This document shows positions 7,678 to 16,306 of a stretch of DNA of 64,000 nucleotides, in pieces. The stretch is taken from contig JAJFGV010000043.1 in NCBI GenBank assembly GCA_021775965.1, positions 124,001 to 188,000 of the forward strand, read 5' to 3'. The position numbers and the translations under genes are program-made. The notes beneath the pieces were generated by a model. That model ran no database searches, had not been told where the DNA came from, and saw nothing but the letters and a program-made list of their open reading frames with translations. The stretch comes from Alphaproteobacteria bacterium. GTDB taxonomy: Bacteria > Pseudomonadota > Alphaproteobacteria > Micavibrionales > Micavibrionaceae. The first letter of the stretch is position 1; each line of letters starts with the position of its first letter.

Positions 7678-8376
7678 ATGAGGAAGCTTGAGAGCGGAAG
7701 TGCGCTGTTTTATGTCCTGATCGCGGTGGCGCTGCTCGGGACATTGTCCTATGCCGTGACCAATAGCGGTCGCGGCAATATTCAACAACTGACGCAGGAC
7801 AAAGCACGACTGGTGGCGGCGGAGCTGATTGAATACAGCAATGTTCTTGGCAGCGCCGTGGCACAATTAAAGCTGCGCGGTGTGTCCGATACCGAGCTTT
7901 GTTTTGATGATCCGCAGTGGGCCATTGATTACGATCATGCCGGATGCACGGATGATTTGAACAAGGTTTTTCATGTTTCCGGCGCCGGGGCGATCTGGGC
8001 TGAGCCCAATAGCGAGGGCATGGATGCCGCCGCGACACCTGATAATCTCTGGCATTTTTATAACGATAACGAAATTGAAGAGGTTGGCACGACCTGTGGC
8101 ACAGCCAATTGTTCCGATCTGATTATGGTGGTGGACGAGCTGAGCCAGACGGTCTGTATCGAGTTGAACGAGCTGCTTGGCGTTGTTAATCCGGCGGCCG
8201 TACCACCGACAGATACCGGCCTCGGCGAAACCCTTTATAAAGGCGCGTACGCTCATAACAACGTGATCGGTGATGAAGCAGGCGGCACGGAAATAACAGG
8301 CAAAACCGCCGGGTGCTTCCAAAAAACCGGCGCACCGGCGGCGTACGTGTTTTATAAGGTTCTGGTCGCGCGGTAG
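7678..8376 (+). CDS. Pilin-like secreted protein with type IV prepilin-like N-terminus
   Basis: A 232-residue protein. A short basic leader ending in glycine (MRKLESG) is followed by one hydrophobic helix (SALFYVLIAVALLGTLSYAV), the layout of type IV pilins and pseudopilins cleaved by prepilin peptidase. The usual glutamate at mature position 5 is absent, as in some minor pseudopilins. The remainder is acidic with five or six cysteines (CFDDPQ, HAGCTDD, GTTCGTANCSD, QTVCIEL, AGCFQK) that could form disulphides in the periplasm or outside. No pilus assembly genes are nearby. A plain membrane-anchored protein is the alternative reading. Confidence 0.55.
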   Translation: MRKLESGSALFYVLIAVALLGTLSYAVTNSGRGNIQQLTQDKARLVAAELIEYSNVLGSAVAQLKLRGVSDTELCFDDPQWAIDYDHAGCTDDLNKVFHVSGAGAIWAEPNSEGMDAAATPDNLWHFYNDNEIEEVGTTCGTANCSDLIMVVDELSQTVCIELNELLGVVNPAAVPPTDTGLGETLYKGAYAHNNVIGDEAGGTEITGKTAGCFQKTGAPAAYVFYKVLVAR

Positions 8377-8451
8377 AATATTTTGTCAATTATCTTGCTT
8401 TTATTTTCATAAAGGTGTACTTCTCTGCGCAGGATCAACAAGGAGTAAAAA

Positions 8452-8796
8452 ATGAGCACTCAATCATCAGAACTGGACGTCGTTAAAAACAGGGCCCTTA
8501 AGAAGGCCTTTAAGGATATTCCGGATATTGCAAAAAAACGTACAGGCATACAGTTGGAACCGGATGAGGAAGGGCGACTGGAAATCTGCTACGACGTTAA
8601 ACTAACGAGCCTTTCAGATGATATATTCAGCTTCAAGGAAATGCCACTCAGGAACATACCCTCATGGAGTGAAATTTTTATGCATGAGGCTTTTACAAAG
8701 TATGAAGAAATACTAAGGAATAACGGCTGGGCTATCAGCATGGTCGCTATTAACTCTGAAAACAGTACGCTGCGGATAGCTCTTACGCCGCAATAG
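8452..8796 (+). CDS. Hypothetical protein
   Basis: A 114-residue soluble protein of unknown function. It starts at an ATG with a strong ribosome site (AAGGAGT) eight bases upstream. A lysine-rich first third (VVKNRALKKAFKDIPDIAKKRTG) is followed by alternating hydrophobic segments; there is no signal peptide, membrane helix or recognisable motif. It is more AT-rich than the housekeeping genes around it and stands alone between two gaps. Confidence 0.55.
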   Translation: MSTQSSELDVVKNRALKKAFKDIPDIAKKRTGIQLEPDEEGRLEICYDVKLTSLSDDIFSFKEMPLRNIPSWSEIFMHEAFTKYEEILRNNGWAISMVAINSENSTLRIALTPQ

Positions 8797-8814
8797 AGCG
8801 TACGCCCTTAGCCG

Positions 8815-8860
8815 TTGTCCGCGGACAAACGGGGACACACAGTCAATAAAAACTATGTGC
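8815..8860. repeat. Palindrome and adjacent weak hairpin after 8452-8796
   Basis: TTGTCCGCGGACAA at 8815-8828 is a perfect 14-base palindrome. It is followed by GGGGACACA and, after a short AT-rich loop, TGTGCCCCC, which can pair as an imperfect stem. No T-run follows on either strand, so this is not a standard intrinsic terminator. It sits between convergent genes and could limit read-through. Confidence 0.35.
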
Positions 8861-8882
8861 CCCCGGCGTCAAGCATGCCGCC

Positions 8883-9203
8883 TTAGTTCAGCCGGTACGG
8901 ATACGCCGCCGCAGGTACGAGCTTTGGCTTTTCCGATCTTTCAACCACGCCAGCCCATTCCACACCATCGATGGCCTCTATGATCAGAGCCAATTGATAC
9001 GGATGGTTATCACTAAGCAGAGCATCAGGATTGTAATAACCCGGATCAATGTAATAGGTCTTATCCTCCCGCCCGTTAAAGGCATCTCTGTGGCTGAGTT
9101 GGTTTTGTTGCGGGTCAAACCCTCTAACGCGCAGCAGGTTCAGGACGTCTCTTTTTTGCTCTTTGGAAATATCTTCTTCAAAGCCTATATACACATAAAA
9201 CAT
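8883..9203 (-). CDS. Hypothetical protein
   Basis: A 106-residue soluble protein that I cannot place in a family. It opens with MFYVYIGFEEDISKEQK and contains a central DKTYYIDPGYYNPDALL segment rich in tyrosine and aspartate. I chose the ATG at 9203 because AAGGA lies seven bases upstream; the frame stays open 26 codons further but without a ribosome site. There is no signal peptide or membrane helix. Confidence 0.55.
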   Translation of the reverse strand: MFYVYIGFEEDISKEQKRDVLNLLRVRGFDPQQNQLSHRDAFNGREDKTYYIDPGYYNPDALLSDNHPYQLALIIEAIDGVEWAGVVERSEKPKLVPAAAYPYRLN

Positions 9204-9492
9204 AATAAATTCCTTTTCGTTTTGTAGATCATTAAAAAATTGAAAACAGCGCAAAAAAGCGCAAATAAAACGCCGCCGCAATCCGGAGATTTTTTGAAAG
9301 GAATGAATGCTAGTTTGGTATTTAACTTAAGAGACTAAACGAATAGAGATAGCACAAAACCTATCACACCGCGAGGGCGGCGGCGATACATCGGGTTTGA
9401 AAAATATATCTACACATTCGTTTGTTCATAACAGAGCCAGAAAAACACAGGCCCTATGGCAAGTCAAGGCTTTGATTGCCAGATTCTGCACG

Positions 9493-10854
9493 TTAGCCCG
9501 CACGTTTCCACTTCGCACCGGTGGGGGTGTCTTCAATCTCGATGCCTTGTGCGGCCAATTCATCGCGGATTTCATCGGATCTGGCGAAGTTTTTATCGGC
9601 TCTGGCCTGTGCACGTTCGGCCAGCAATGCGTCGATTTTGGCATCACCTTCACCGCCAAAACCAAGCCAGGCATCCGGGTCCTGCTGTAAAACGCCAAGC
9701 AGTTTTCCGGCAGCCAGGAGTTGTCCTTTTAGCGCGGGACTATTGTCGCCTTTGAGCAGCGCGCTGAGTTCCGCCATCGCCTGTGGCGTATTGAGATCAT
9801 CACAGAGCGCCTCCATGATGGTGGCAGGCACATCTTCTTCGCTGGCATCCATATCGCTCATCTGATTGAGGCGCGCGTAAAAACGATCGAGAATATTTTT
9901 ATTCCGCTCTATGCCTTCCACCGACCAATCGAGCGGCTGGCGGTAATGAGCGGAAAGCAAAGTAAGCCGTAACGCCTCACCGGGGAAGTTGTCGATCAGA
10001 TCATGAACCAGCGTAATATTGCCGAGCGATTTTGACATTTTTTCGCCCTGCACCGTCACAAAACCGTTATGGACCCAGGTTTTGGCGAAAGCGCTTAGAT
10101 CGTTTTCCATGCCGTGCGCACAACAGCTTTGCGCGATTTCATTCTCATGATGGGGGAATTTCAAATCGGCACCGCCGCCATGAATATCAAAAGGCAGGCC
10201 CAAATGTTTTTCGGCCATCGCCGAACATTCAACATGCCAGCCGGGGCGGCCACGTCCCCATGGAGAATCCCAGCCGGGCTGATCGTCATCGCTCGGCTTC
10301 CACAGAACAAAATCGGCCGGGTCTTTTTTATACGGTGCGACTTCGACGCGGGCGCCTGCGATCTGATCATCGCGGCTGCGCCCCGACAGACCGCCATAGG
10401 CGGGAAAGGACGGAACGTTGAACAACACATGGCCTTCGCCTTCATAGGCGTGGCCCTTTTCGATGAGCTTTTCAATCAGCGCGATCATGTCGGGAATATG
10501 CTCGGTTGCGCGTGGCTGTATGTCCGGTGGGGCTACACCGAGTACGCCCATATCCTCGTTATAGATACGGCCGTATTTTTCAGTGATGACCTCTATTGCT
10601 TCGCCGGTCTCTTTTGATGCGGCTATAATTTTGTCATCAACATCAGTGATATTGGAAACATAGGTAACTTTGGGATACAAACTGCGCAAGGCACCCGCCA
10701 GCAAATCAAACACCACCGCCATGCGGGCATTGCCGATATGGGCGTAATTATAGACCGTCGGGCCGCAGGCATAGACACGTACATGGGTAGGATCGAGGGG
10801 CTGAAAGGCCTCTTTTTCTCTGCTCAGGGTGTTGAAAAGCTTTAATTCCGTCAT
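9493..10854 (-). CDS. cysS: Cysteinyl-tRNA synthetase
   Basis: A 453-residue class Ia synthetase that charges tRNA-Cys. The HIGH motif is HIGN at 39-42 after the zinc ligand C30; further zinc-site residues are C210, H235/H236 and E239. KMSKS is at 272-276 (EKMSKSLGN). The C-terminal part includes the helical anticodon-binding domain and ends [28 protein letters not shown], which is typical. It is divergent from folE, with 85 bases between the two starts. No transposon or frameshift is seen. Confidence 0.95.
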   Translation of the reverse strand: MTELKLFNTLSREKEAFQPLDPTHVRVYACGPTVYNYAHIGNARMAVVFDLLAGALRSLYPKVTYVSNITDVDDKIIAASKETGEAIEVITEKYGRIYNEDMGVLGVAPPDIQPRATEHIPDMIALIEKLIEKGHAYEGEGHVLFNVPSFPAYGGLSGRSRDDQIAGARVEVAPYKKDPADFVLWKPSDDDQPGWDSPWGRGRPGWHVECSAMAEKHLGLPFDIHGGGADLKFPHHENEIAQSCCAHGMENDLSAFAKTWVHNGFVTVQGEKMSKSLGNITLVHDLIDNFPGEALRLTLLSAHYRQPLDWSVEGIERNKNILDRFYARLNQMSDMDASEEDVPATIMEALCDDLNTPQAMAELSALLKGDNSPALKGQLLAAGKLLGVLQQDPDAWLGFGGEGDAKIDALLAERAQARADKNFARSDEIRDELAAQGIEIEDTPTGAKWKRAG

Positions 10855-10939
10855 ATTTATTCTTTCTGTACGTGTTTTTTACTGGAAAATAAGCGAAATA
10901 CACTGTAATACCAACGGAAAATTTAATAAAGGGAAGACC

Positions 10940-11554
10940 ATGACCGCAGAATTCCTGAAAGCCAAGAAAGCCAGCAACGATTTAGCGCCAAGCCGTGAAG
11001 AAGCGGAGCGGGCGGTGGAGATTTTGATCCGCTGGGCAGGCGACGATCCAACGCGCGAGGGTATGAAGGAAACCCCGGCGCGGGTGGTACGGGCCTATGA
11101 AGAGTTTTTTGCCGGTTACACCCAATGCGCCAAGACCGAGTTGCTCAAGACATTTGAAGATATTCAGGGCTTTGATGACATCGTTATCGTCAAAGACATC
11201 GATTTTACATCCCATTGTGAGCACCACATGGTGCCGATTATCGGACGGGCGCATGTTGCGTATTGGCCGGATGAGAAAGTGGTCGGAATCAGCAAGCTGG
11301 CGCGCATTGTCGATATTTTTGCCAAAAGATTGGTATCGCAGGAAACCATGACCAGCAATGTTGTTGATGTGATTGAAGAAACCCTCGCGCCCAAAGGCTG
11401 CGCGGTGATGATTGAAGCCAATCACCAATGCATGTCGATAAGAGGCGTCAATAAGGGCAATTCATCTACGGTGACGACGACGTTTTCCGGTATTTTCAAA
11501 GAGGACAGAGACGTACAGAGACGTTTTCTGGATTTAATCACAAACCAAAATTAA
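10940..11554 (+). CDS. folE: GTP cyclohydrolase I
   Basis: A 204-residue enzyme that converts GTP to 7,8-dihydroneopterin triphosphate, the first step of folate and queuosine pathways. The zinc and active-site residues are visible in TSHCEHHMVPI (C93, H95, H96), and the second zinc cysteine lies in HQCMSIRGV. The start at 10940 follows GGGAAG and matches the family's length; the frame is open further upstream toward cysS, but that part is not family-like. pyrC begins three bases after the stop, so folE-pyrC-methyltransferase form one transcription unit. Confidence 0.94.
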   Translation: MTAEFLKAKKASNDLAPSREEAERAVEILIRWAGDDPTREGMKETPARVVRAYEEFFAGYTQCAKTELLKTFEDIQGFDDIVIVKDIDFTSHCEHHMVPIIGRAHVAYWPDEKVVGISKLARIVDIFAKRLVSQETMTSNVVDVIEETLAPKGCAVMIEANHQCMSIRGVNKGNSSTVTTTFSGIFKEDRDVQRRFLDLITNQN

Positions 11555-11557
11555 AGC

Positions 11558-12643
11558 ATGAAAATAGAACTTCCGAAATGGTACGACCTGCATGTTCACC
11601 TCCGTCAGGGAGATGCCATGGAAGATTTTATAAAAGCGCAAATTGCGATGGGCTGCGCCGGTGTTCTTGCCATGCCCAATACCGATCCCCCCATAGCAAA
11701 AGTTTCTGACGATGACTGGAGTATTGAAGCTTATACCGACGTGATCAAAGCAGCAGGCGGCAATGCTTTTTCTGAAATCATTGTACCGCTTTATCTCACC
11801 AGCGATACCACGCCCGAAATGATTAAAGACGGGGCGGCAGGTGGTGTATTGAAAGCCTGTAAGTATTATCCACCGCACGGCACAACGGGGGCACAGAGCG
11901 CTGCGCCACTGGAAACTTATGTGGAGAGCGGCGTATTTGCAGCAATGGAAGAAGCAGGGGTTGTGTTGTGCGTTCATGGCGAGGAACATGGCTTGTCGGG
12001 TGAAAAATATTTTGGTCATGAGAGCAACGCGGAAGAAGCGTTTTATAATGATTACATGCCTTGGCTAATTGACAAATTCCCAAAACTGAAAATCGTTTGC
12101 GAACATATAACGACGAAAGTTGCTGCGGATTTTGTAAAGCAGGCTAGCACCAATATTGCCGCCAGCATCACGCCGCAACATTTACTCTATACCGTCGGTG
12201 ATATGGTGAAGGGGTTCAAATATCATCTTTACTGCCTGCCGCTGGTGAAGTTTGACCGCGACCGCCAGGCTTTGCGGGATGCAGCGACAAGCGAAAACAA
12301 CACAAAATTCTTTGCTGGTACAGACAGCGCGCCACATACAACCAAGGCCACGGATTGTGGCTGCGCCGCCGGATGCTTTACCGGCGGGATCGCGCCGCAG
12401 CTTTATGCGCAAGGGTTCGAGGAAGCCGGGCTGGATTTGACGGATAGCGCCGCACAAGAGGCTTTCAAGCGCTTTCTTTGTATAAATGGTGCAGCATTTT
12501 ATGGTCTCAATGTGCCAAAAGAAACATTCACAATGGTGAAAGAGGAACAAGCCATCGTACCACTGGAAACCGCTAACGGCCCGGTCACGCCGCTACCCCT
12601 CGGGATGGGGCAATCTACCATTCCGTGGTCGATAAAAGCCTAA
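11558..12643 (+). CDS. pyrC: Dihydroorotase, PyrC type
   Basis: A 361-residue dihydroorotase that closes carbamoyl-aspartate to dihydroorotate in pyrimidine synthesis. The metal-binding HxH is H12/H14 in YDLHVHLRQGDAM. The segment KYYPPHGTTGAQS carries the lysine carboxylated in this family, and the late FAGTDSAPHTTKAT motif holds the catalytic aspartate. Length and motifs fit the class II (E. coli PyrC) branch rather than the class I form often seen in alphaproteobacteria. It follows folE by three bases, and its TAA overlaps the ATG of the next gene. Confidence 0.92.
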   Translation: MKIELPKWYDLHVHLRQGDAMEDFIKAQIAMGCAGVLAMPNTDPPIAKVSDDDWSIEAYTDVIKAAGGNAFSEIIVPLYLTSDTTPEMIKDGAAGGVLKACKYYPPHGTTGAQSAAPLETYVESGVFAAMEEAGVVLCVHGEEHGLSGEKYFGHESNAEEAFYNDYMPWLIDKFPKLKIVCEHITTKVAADFVKQASTNIAASITPQHLLYTVGDMVKGFKYHLYCLPLVKFDRDRQALRDAATSENNTKFFAGTDSAPHTTKATDCGCAAGCFTGGIAPQLYAQGFEEAGLDLTDSAAQEAFKRFLCINGAAFYGLNVPKETFTMVKEEQAIVPLETANGPVTPLPLGMGQSTIPWSIKA

Positions 12644-13842
12644 TGGACTGGCGGCGACTTTTAGAGCCAGATATCCGCGACTTTATCCGCGCCCATGAAA
12701 AGGATGATGTGCGGAATTTGGCGCTGAAAAAACCGCCTGATGAGAACTGGCCGTGGGTACTTACTCTCGACCAAATTAAGGCAAGACAAAAGGCGCGCAT
12801 TAAACTCCCCCGCTGGCCCGATCATCATGACGATATTATTTTCCCGCCACCCGATATTTTGGAGCAAGCGTCTTCCGCACCGACTGCGCGGTATAAAGCA
12901 CATCTGGTGGCAGGAAAAACTTTTGCCGATTTAACTGGCGGCGCCGGGGTTGATAGCTGCGCCCTCACCGAAACATATCAATCAGGCATTTGTGTTGAAC
13001 AAGACAAAAACGCGGCGGATTTGATCGCACATAATTTATCGCTTCTCTGCCGTTACTCTGTACCCGTTCATCACAGCAAGGCTGAAGATTTCGTACAAAC
13101 CATGGCGCCTGTTGACCTTGCTACGCTTGACCCACAGCGGCGCAATGAAAACAAAAAAGGATTTTACAGGCTGGAAGATTGCAGCCCGGACATCACGGCG
13201 CTTCTCCCCGCACTTTCAAAAAAAGCAAAGCGCATCATGCTGAAAACGTCGCCGATGCTAGATATCTGGGAAGCGGTAAAAACATTGGGTATTGTCGAAG
13301 CTGTGCATGTTGTTGAGTGGCAAGGCGAATGCAAAGAGGTGGTTTATATTTTAAACCCGACGCAGAAAACAAACAGCAAAGACATTCCAATCACGTCCGC
13401 GCGCGTCAATGATAATGGCGAAGTAATTTACGATTTTACATTCACGAAAGAGTGCGAAGAAAATACAGAACCTGAATATACGCTGCCGCAAAAGTTTTTA
13501 TTCGAGCCCAGCCCAGCATTTCAAAAGGCCGGCGGCTTTAACACACTAGCGCATGAATACGACGTAAAAAAACTCCACAAGCACACCCATCTTTATACGG
13601 CTGAAGATCCATGCCCTAACTTCCCAGGGCGACAGTTCGAAATTATGGATGTTCTCCCGGTCGATAAGAAGGCCCTGCCCATAAGCAAGGCCAACCTTAC
13701 GTTGCGCAATTTTCCCGGCTCTACCCAGGATTTACGAAAGAAATTAAAGCTCACCGATGGCGGTGATGACTATCTGTTTGCCTGTACACTTTGCGATGAA
13801 AACAAAGCCTTATTACATGGTCGGAAAATAGAGCAAATTTAA
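12643..13842 (+). CDS. Class I SAM-dependent methyltransferase with THUMP-like C-terminal domain
   Basis: A 399-residue protein. Residues about 95-200 form a class I methyltransferase core: motif I FADLTGGAGVDS, an acidic residue ending the second strand (CVEQDKNAAD), and DPQRR in place of the usual catalytic DPPY-type motif, followed by the LKTSPMLDI strand. This is the layout of the THUMP-like/PG_1098 group best known from Bacteroidetes; substrate is unknown, probably RNA. The C-terminus (about 310-399) resembles its small alpha/beta domain. I took the ATG at 12643, whose A is the last base of the pyrC stop; an ATG at 12625 is possible. Its presence in an alphaproteobacterium suggests past transfer. 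Confidence 0.75.
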   Translation: MDWRRLLEPDIRDFIRAHEKDDVRNLALKKPPDENWPWVLTLDQIKARQKARIKLPRWPDHHDDIIFPPPDILEQASSAPTARYKAHLVAGKTFADLTGGAGVDSCALTETYQSGICVEQDKNAADLIAHNLSLLCRYSVPVHHSKAEDFVQTMAPVDLATLDPQRRNENKKGFYRLEDCSPDITALLPALSKKAKRIMLKTSPMLDIWEAVKTLGIVEAVHVVEWQGECKEVVYILNPTQKTNSKDIPITSARVNDNGEVIYDFTFTKECEENTEPEYTLPQKFLFEPSPAFQKAGGFNTLAHEYDVKKLHKHTHLYTAEDPCPNFPGRQFEIMDVLPVDKKALPISKANLTLRNFPGSTQDLRKKLKLTDGGDDYLFACTLCDENKALLHGRKIEQI

Positions 13843-14095
13843 GCTATATTTATGATAATATTTTATAAAATATTTCAGTTAAATTCTCTTTTAAAATCAT
13901 ACACTTAAACTATAATTTTGCGGTGGGCGCGACTCTATTAAATGGGCTTTAAGGATATTATCGTATAATTATAGATATAGGTGCGGGGACGAAGGCCAAT
14001 CAAAATAACAATAATATTTGGATGAAACGCCATTAAAAATAATAATATTTGCTAAGCATGGTCTAGAAAAATACAATGTAATGGACGGGGATGTC

Positions 14096-16267
14096 ATGCC
14101 ACCTATTTCAAAATCAATTTCTTCAGAATTGTCTATCAGTGTGAAAAAGAACAAACATAAGAGTTCCGATATAGTGGATAATCTTACTTCGGCGCCGACA
14201 CAGATCTGGAAAAGCCGGATTAGCTGGCGGATCACGTTGGCCGTCTTTATGACGATTCTGGCCGTTCAGGCCGGCATTCTGAACATTACCATGAATAAAT
14301 TTGAGCAAGGGCGCCTCAGCCATTTGCGTGAAATTGGCCGCTCGGCAATCGCGCCGCTTATGGACCCAGGCGCTCGTGATCTTCTATCTTCACCAATGAC
14401 TGACAGCGGTGCCACGCGTTTGCTTTCAACCACAAAAGTGAATGGCATGGCTATTTATTCCAGCCAGCTTGACCTGATCAAAACATATGGCGAACCGCTA
14501 ACGCTTATCATGCTCGAAAGGGAAAACCTGTCAAAAACATATAGAAGTTTTGATGGCAGCTCTTACGAACTTGTCTTTCGTGCCAATGATCTGAACAGGC
14601 CTTATATTATCGTAGCGCGGCTAGATTCCTCACACATATCCGGGGAATTACAAGCCTATGTCAAAGACACAATCCTGATTATGTTGCTGATGTCGGCCTT
14701 TGTCACAACGGTTCTCATGATTGCCATGGGGAAATGGCTGCTGGAGCCAATCCTGTTTATGCGCAGCAATCTTGTGGCAGCCTCAAAAAACCCTGAAAAC
14801 CCAAAGATTACGCCGTCACCATTTGATCCTTCGGATGAGATCGGCGGCGCGATTCAAATTGCACAAAAGCTTATCCAGCAAAACGCCGATAACATCAGCC
14901 ACATTCGCAGCGCCGCCGAAGACAAAATACACAAGCTCGCTTATTACGACACGTTAACCGGATTGCCGAACCGAACGCTTTTTCTTCAAACTCTGGTAGA
15001 AAACATCAGCGCCGTCGGTGACGGAAAAGTCGAGCGTTTTGCAGTTGTCACGCTTGACCTTGATCACTTCAAAGACGTCAACGATTCAATGGGGCATAAT
15101 GTTGGCGATGCAATTTTACGCGGTGTTGGCAAACGTTTACGCACTTCGATGCCCGAAAGTGCAACCGTATCGCGCATGAGTGAGGATGAATTTGCGATTA
15201 CGATGCCGCTTAGCACCGATATCAATAGCGCCCGTGATGTAGGCGAAAAAGTAATCAATGTAATCCGTGCTGAGCCGTTCAAGGTCTTTAATGAAAAATT
15301 CCAGGTGCGCGCCTCGGTTGGAGTCTCAACCTTTCCCGATGATGGCACCGACCCGGATCAAGTGCTGAAGAACGCAGATATCGCGCTCAACCGCGCCAAA
15401 GAAGAAGGACGCGATACGGTCAAGGAATACACCGAAGATTTTGACAATGCCGTGCAGCAACGCTTCCAGATGTTACGTGATTTGCGTGATGCGATGGAAA
15501 GCGACCAGCTGGATTTGCATTACCAGCCGCAGCTTGATCTGAAAACCGGCAAGGTAATCGGCGCCGAAGCCTTGATACGCTGGTGGAAACCCGATAACAG
15601 CAAGGAGGGCGGCGTCTTCATCCCGCCTTTTGAATTCATCCCGGTGGCAGAACAATCCGGCCTCATTGTTCCCATTGGCGAATGGGTGATGCGCACGGCT
15701 TGTGAATCGGCTGTGGGCTGGAAGGAAAAACATGGCTTTGATATTCGCATCGCCGTTAATGTTTCTGCCAATCAATTCAGCCAAAGTGATATCTGTGCTT
15801 TCGTGCAAAAAACAATAAGTGAGACAGGAATCAGGCCAAACCATCTGGAGCTGGAAGTGACGGAAAGCGTTTTCATGGCTGATATTGATCACACCGTCCA
15901 GACACTCAAGGAGCTTCACGCCATTGGTGTCGAGCTGGCGATTGACGATTTCGGCACCGGGTATTCATCGCTGTCATATTTGCGTCAGTTCCCGATCGAC
16001 CGGCTCAAAATCGACCAATCCTTTATCCGCAATGCGCTCAACAACCCGGATGATGCGGCGATTGCCCGCACCATTGTCAGTCTTGGGCATTCGCTTAATC
16101 TCAAGGTAATTGCGGAAGGGGTGGAAACCAAGGAACATGAAATATTCCTGGTGAAAGAGGAATGCGACGAGGTGCAGGGTTATCGCTATGCGCGTCCCTG
16201 CCCGAATGAAGACTTTATAAAATTTGTGACCGGCTATAACGGCAAGCTGGGCAGTTTTGATAAATAA
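14096..16267 (+). CDS. Membrane GGDEF-EAL protein, likely cyclic-di-GMP phosphodiesterase
   Basis: A protein of about 723 residues. Transmembrane helix one (ITLAVFMTILAVQAGILNI) and helix two (ILIMLLMSAFVTTVLMIAMG) flank a periplasmic sensor region of about 130 residues; a HAMP-like segment follows, then GGDEF and EAL domains. The GGDEF signature is SEDEF, lacking both glycines, so cyclase activity is unlikely. The EAL domain keeps EALIRW, NVSANQFSQ, EVTESVF, DDFGTGYSSL and VIAEGVET, so it should hydrolyse cyclic di-GMP. Start is uncertain: ATG 14096 has GGGG upstream; ATG 14081 and TTG 14018 are in frame. It is monocistronic after a 175-base AT-rich gap. Confidence 0.85.
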   Translation: MPPISKSISSELSISVKKNKHKSSDIVDNLTSAPTQIWKSRISWRITLAVFMTILAVQAGILNITMNKFEQGRLSHLREIGRSAIAPLMDPGARDLLSSPMTDSGATRLLSTTKVNGMAIYSSQLDLIKTYGEPLTLIMLERENLSKTYRSFDGSSYELVFRANDLNRPYIIVARLDSSHISGELQAYVKDTILIMLLMSAFVTTVLMIAMGKWLLEPILFMRSNLVAASKNPENPKITPSPFDPSDEIGGAIQIAQKLIQQNADNISHIRSAAEDKIHKLAYYDTLTGLPNRTLFLQTLVENISAVGDGKVERFAVVTLDLDHFKDVNDSMGHNVGDAILRGVGKRLRTSMPESATVSRMSEDEFAITMPLSTDINSARDVGEKVINVIRAEPFKVFNEKFQVRASVGVSTFPDDGTDPDQVLKNADIALNRAKEEGRDTVKEYTEDFDNAVQQRFQMLRDLRDAMESDQLDLHYQPQLDLKTGKVIGAEALIRWWKPDNSKEGGVFIPPFEFIPVAEQSGLIVPIGEWVMRTACESAVGWKEKHGFDIRIAVNVSANQFSQSDICAFVQKTISETGIRPNHLELEVTESVFMADIDHTVQTLKELHAIGVELAIDDFGTGYSSLSYLRQFPIDRLKIDQSFIRNALNNPDDAAIARTIVSLGHSLNLKVIAEGVETKEHEIFLVKEECDEVQGYRYARPCPNEDFIKFVTGYNGKLGSFDK

Positions 16268-16306
16268 AATTTGCGCTGAAAAAACGCCCGCGCTATACCA
16301 TAAGAT

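Noticed and set aside
14096-16267. LapD, receptor of the adhesin release system
   Set aside because: LapD has both domains degenerate; here the EAL catalytic motifs are intact, and no LapG gene lies nearby.
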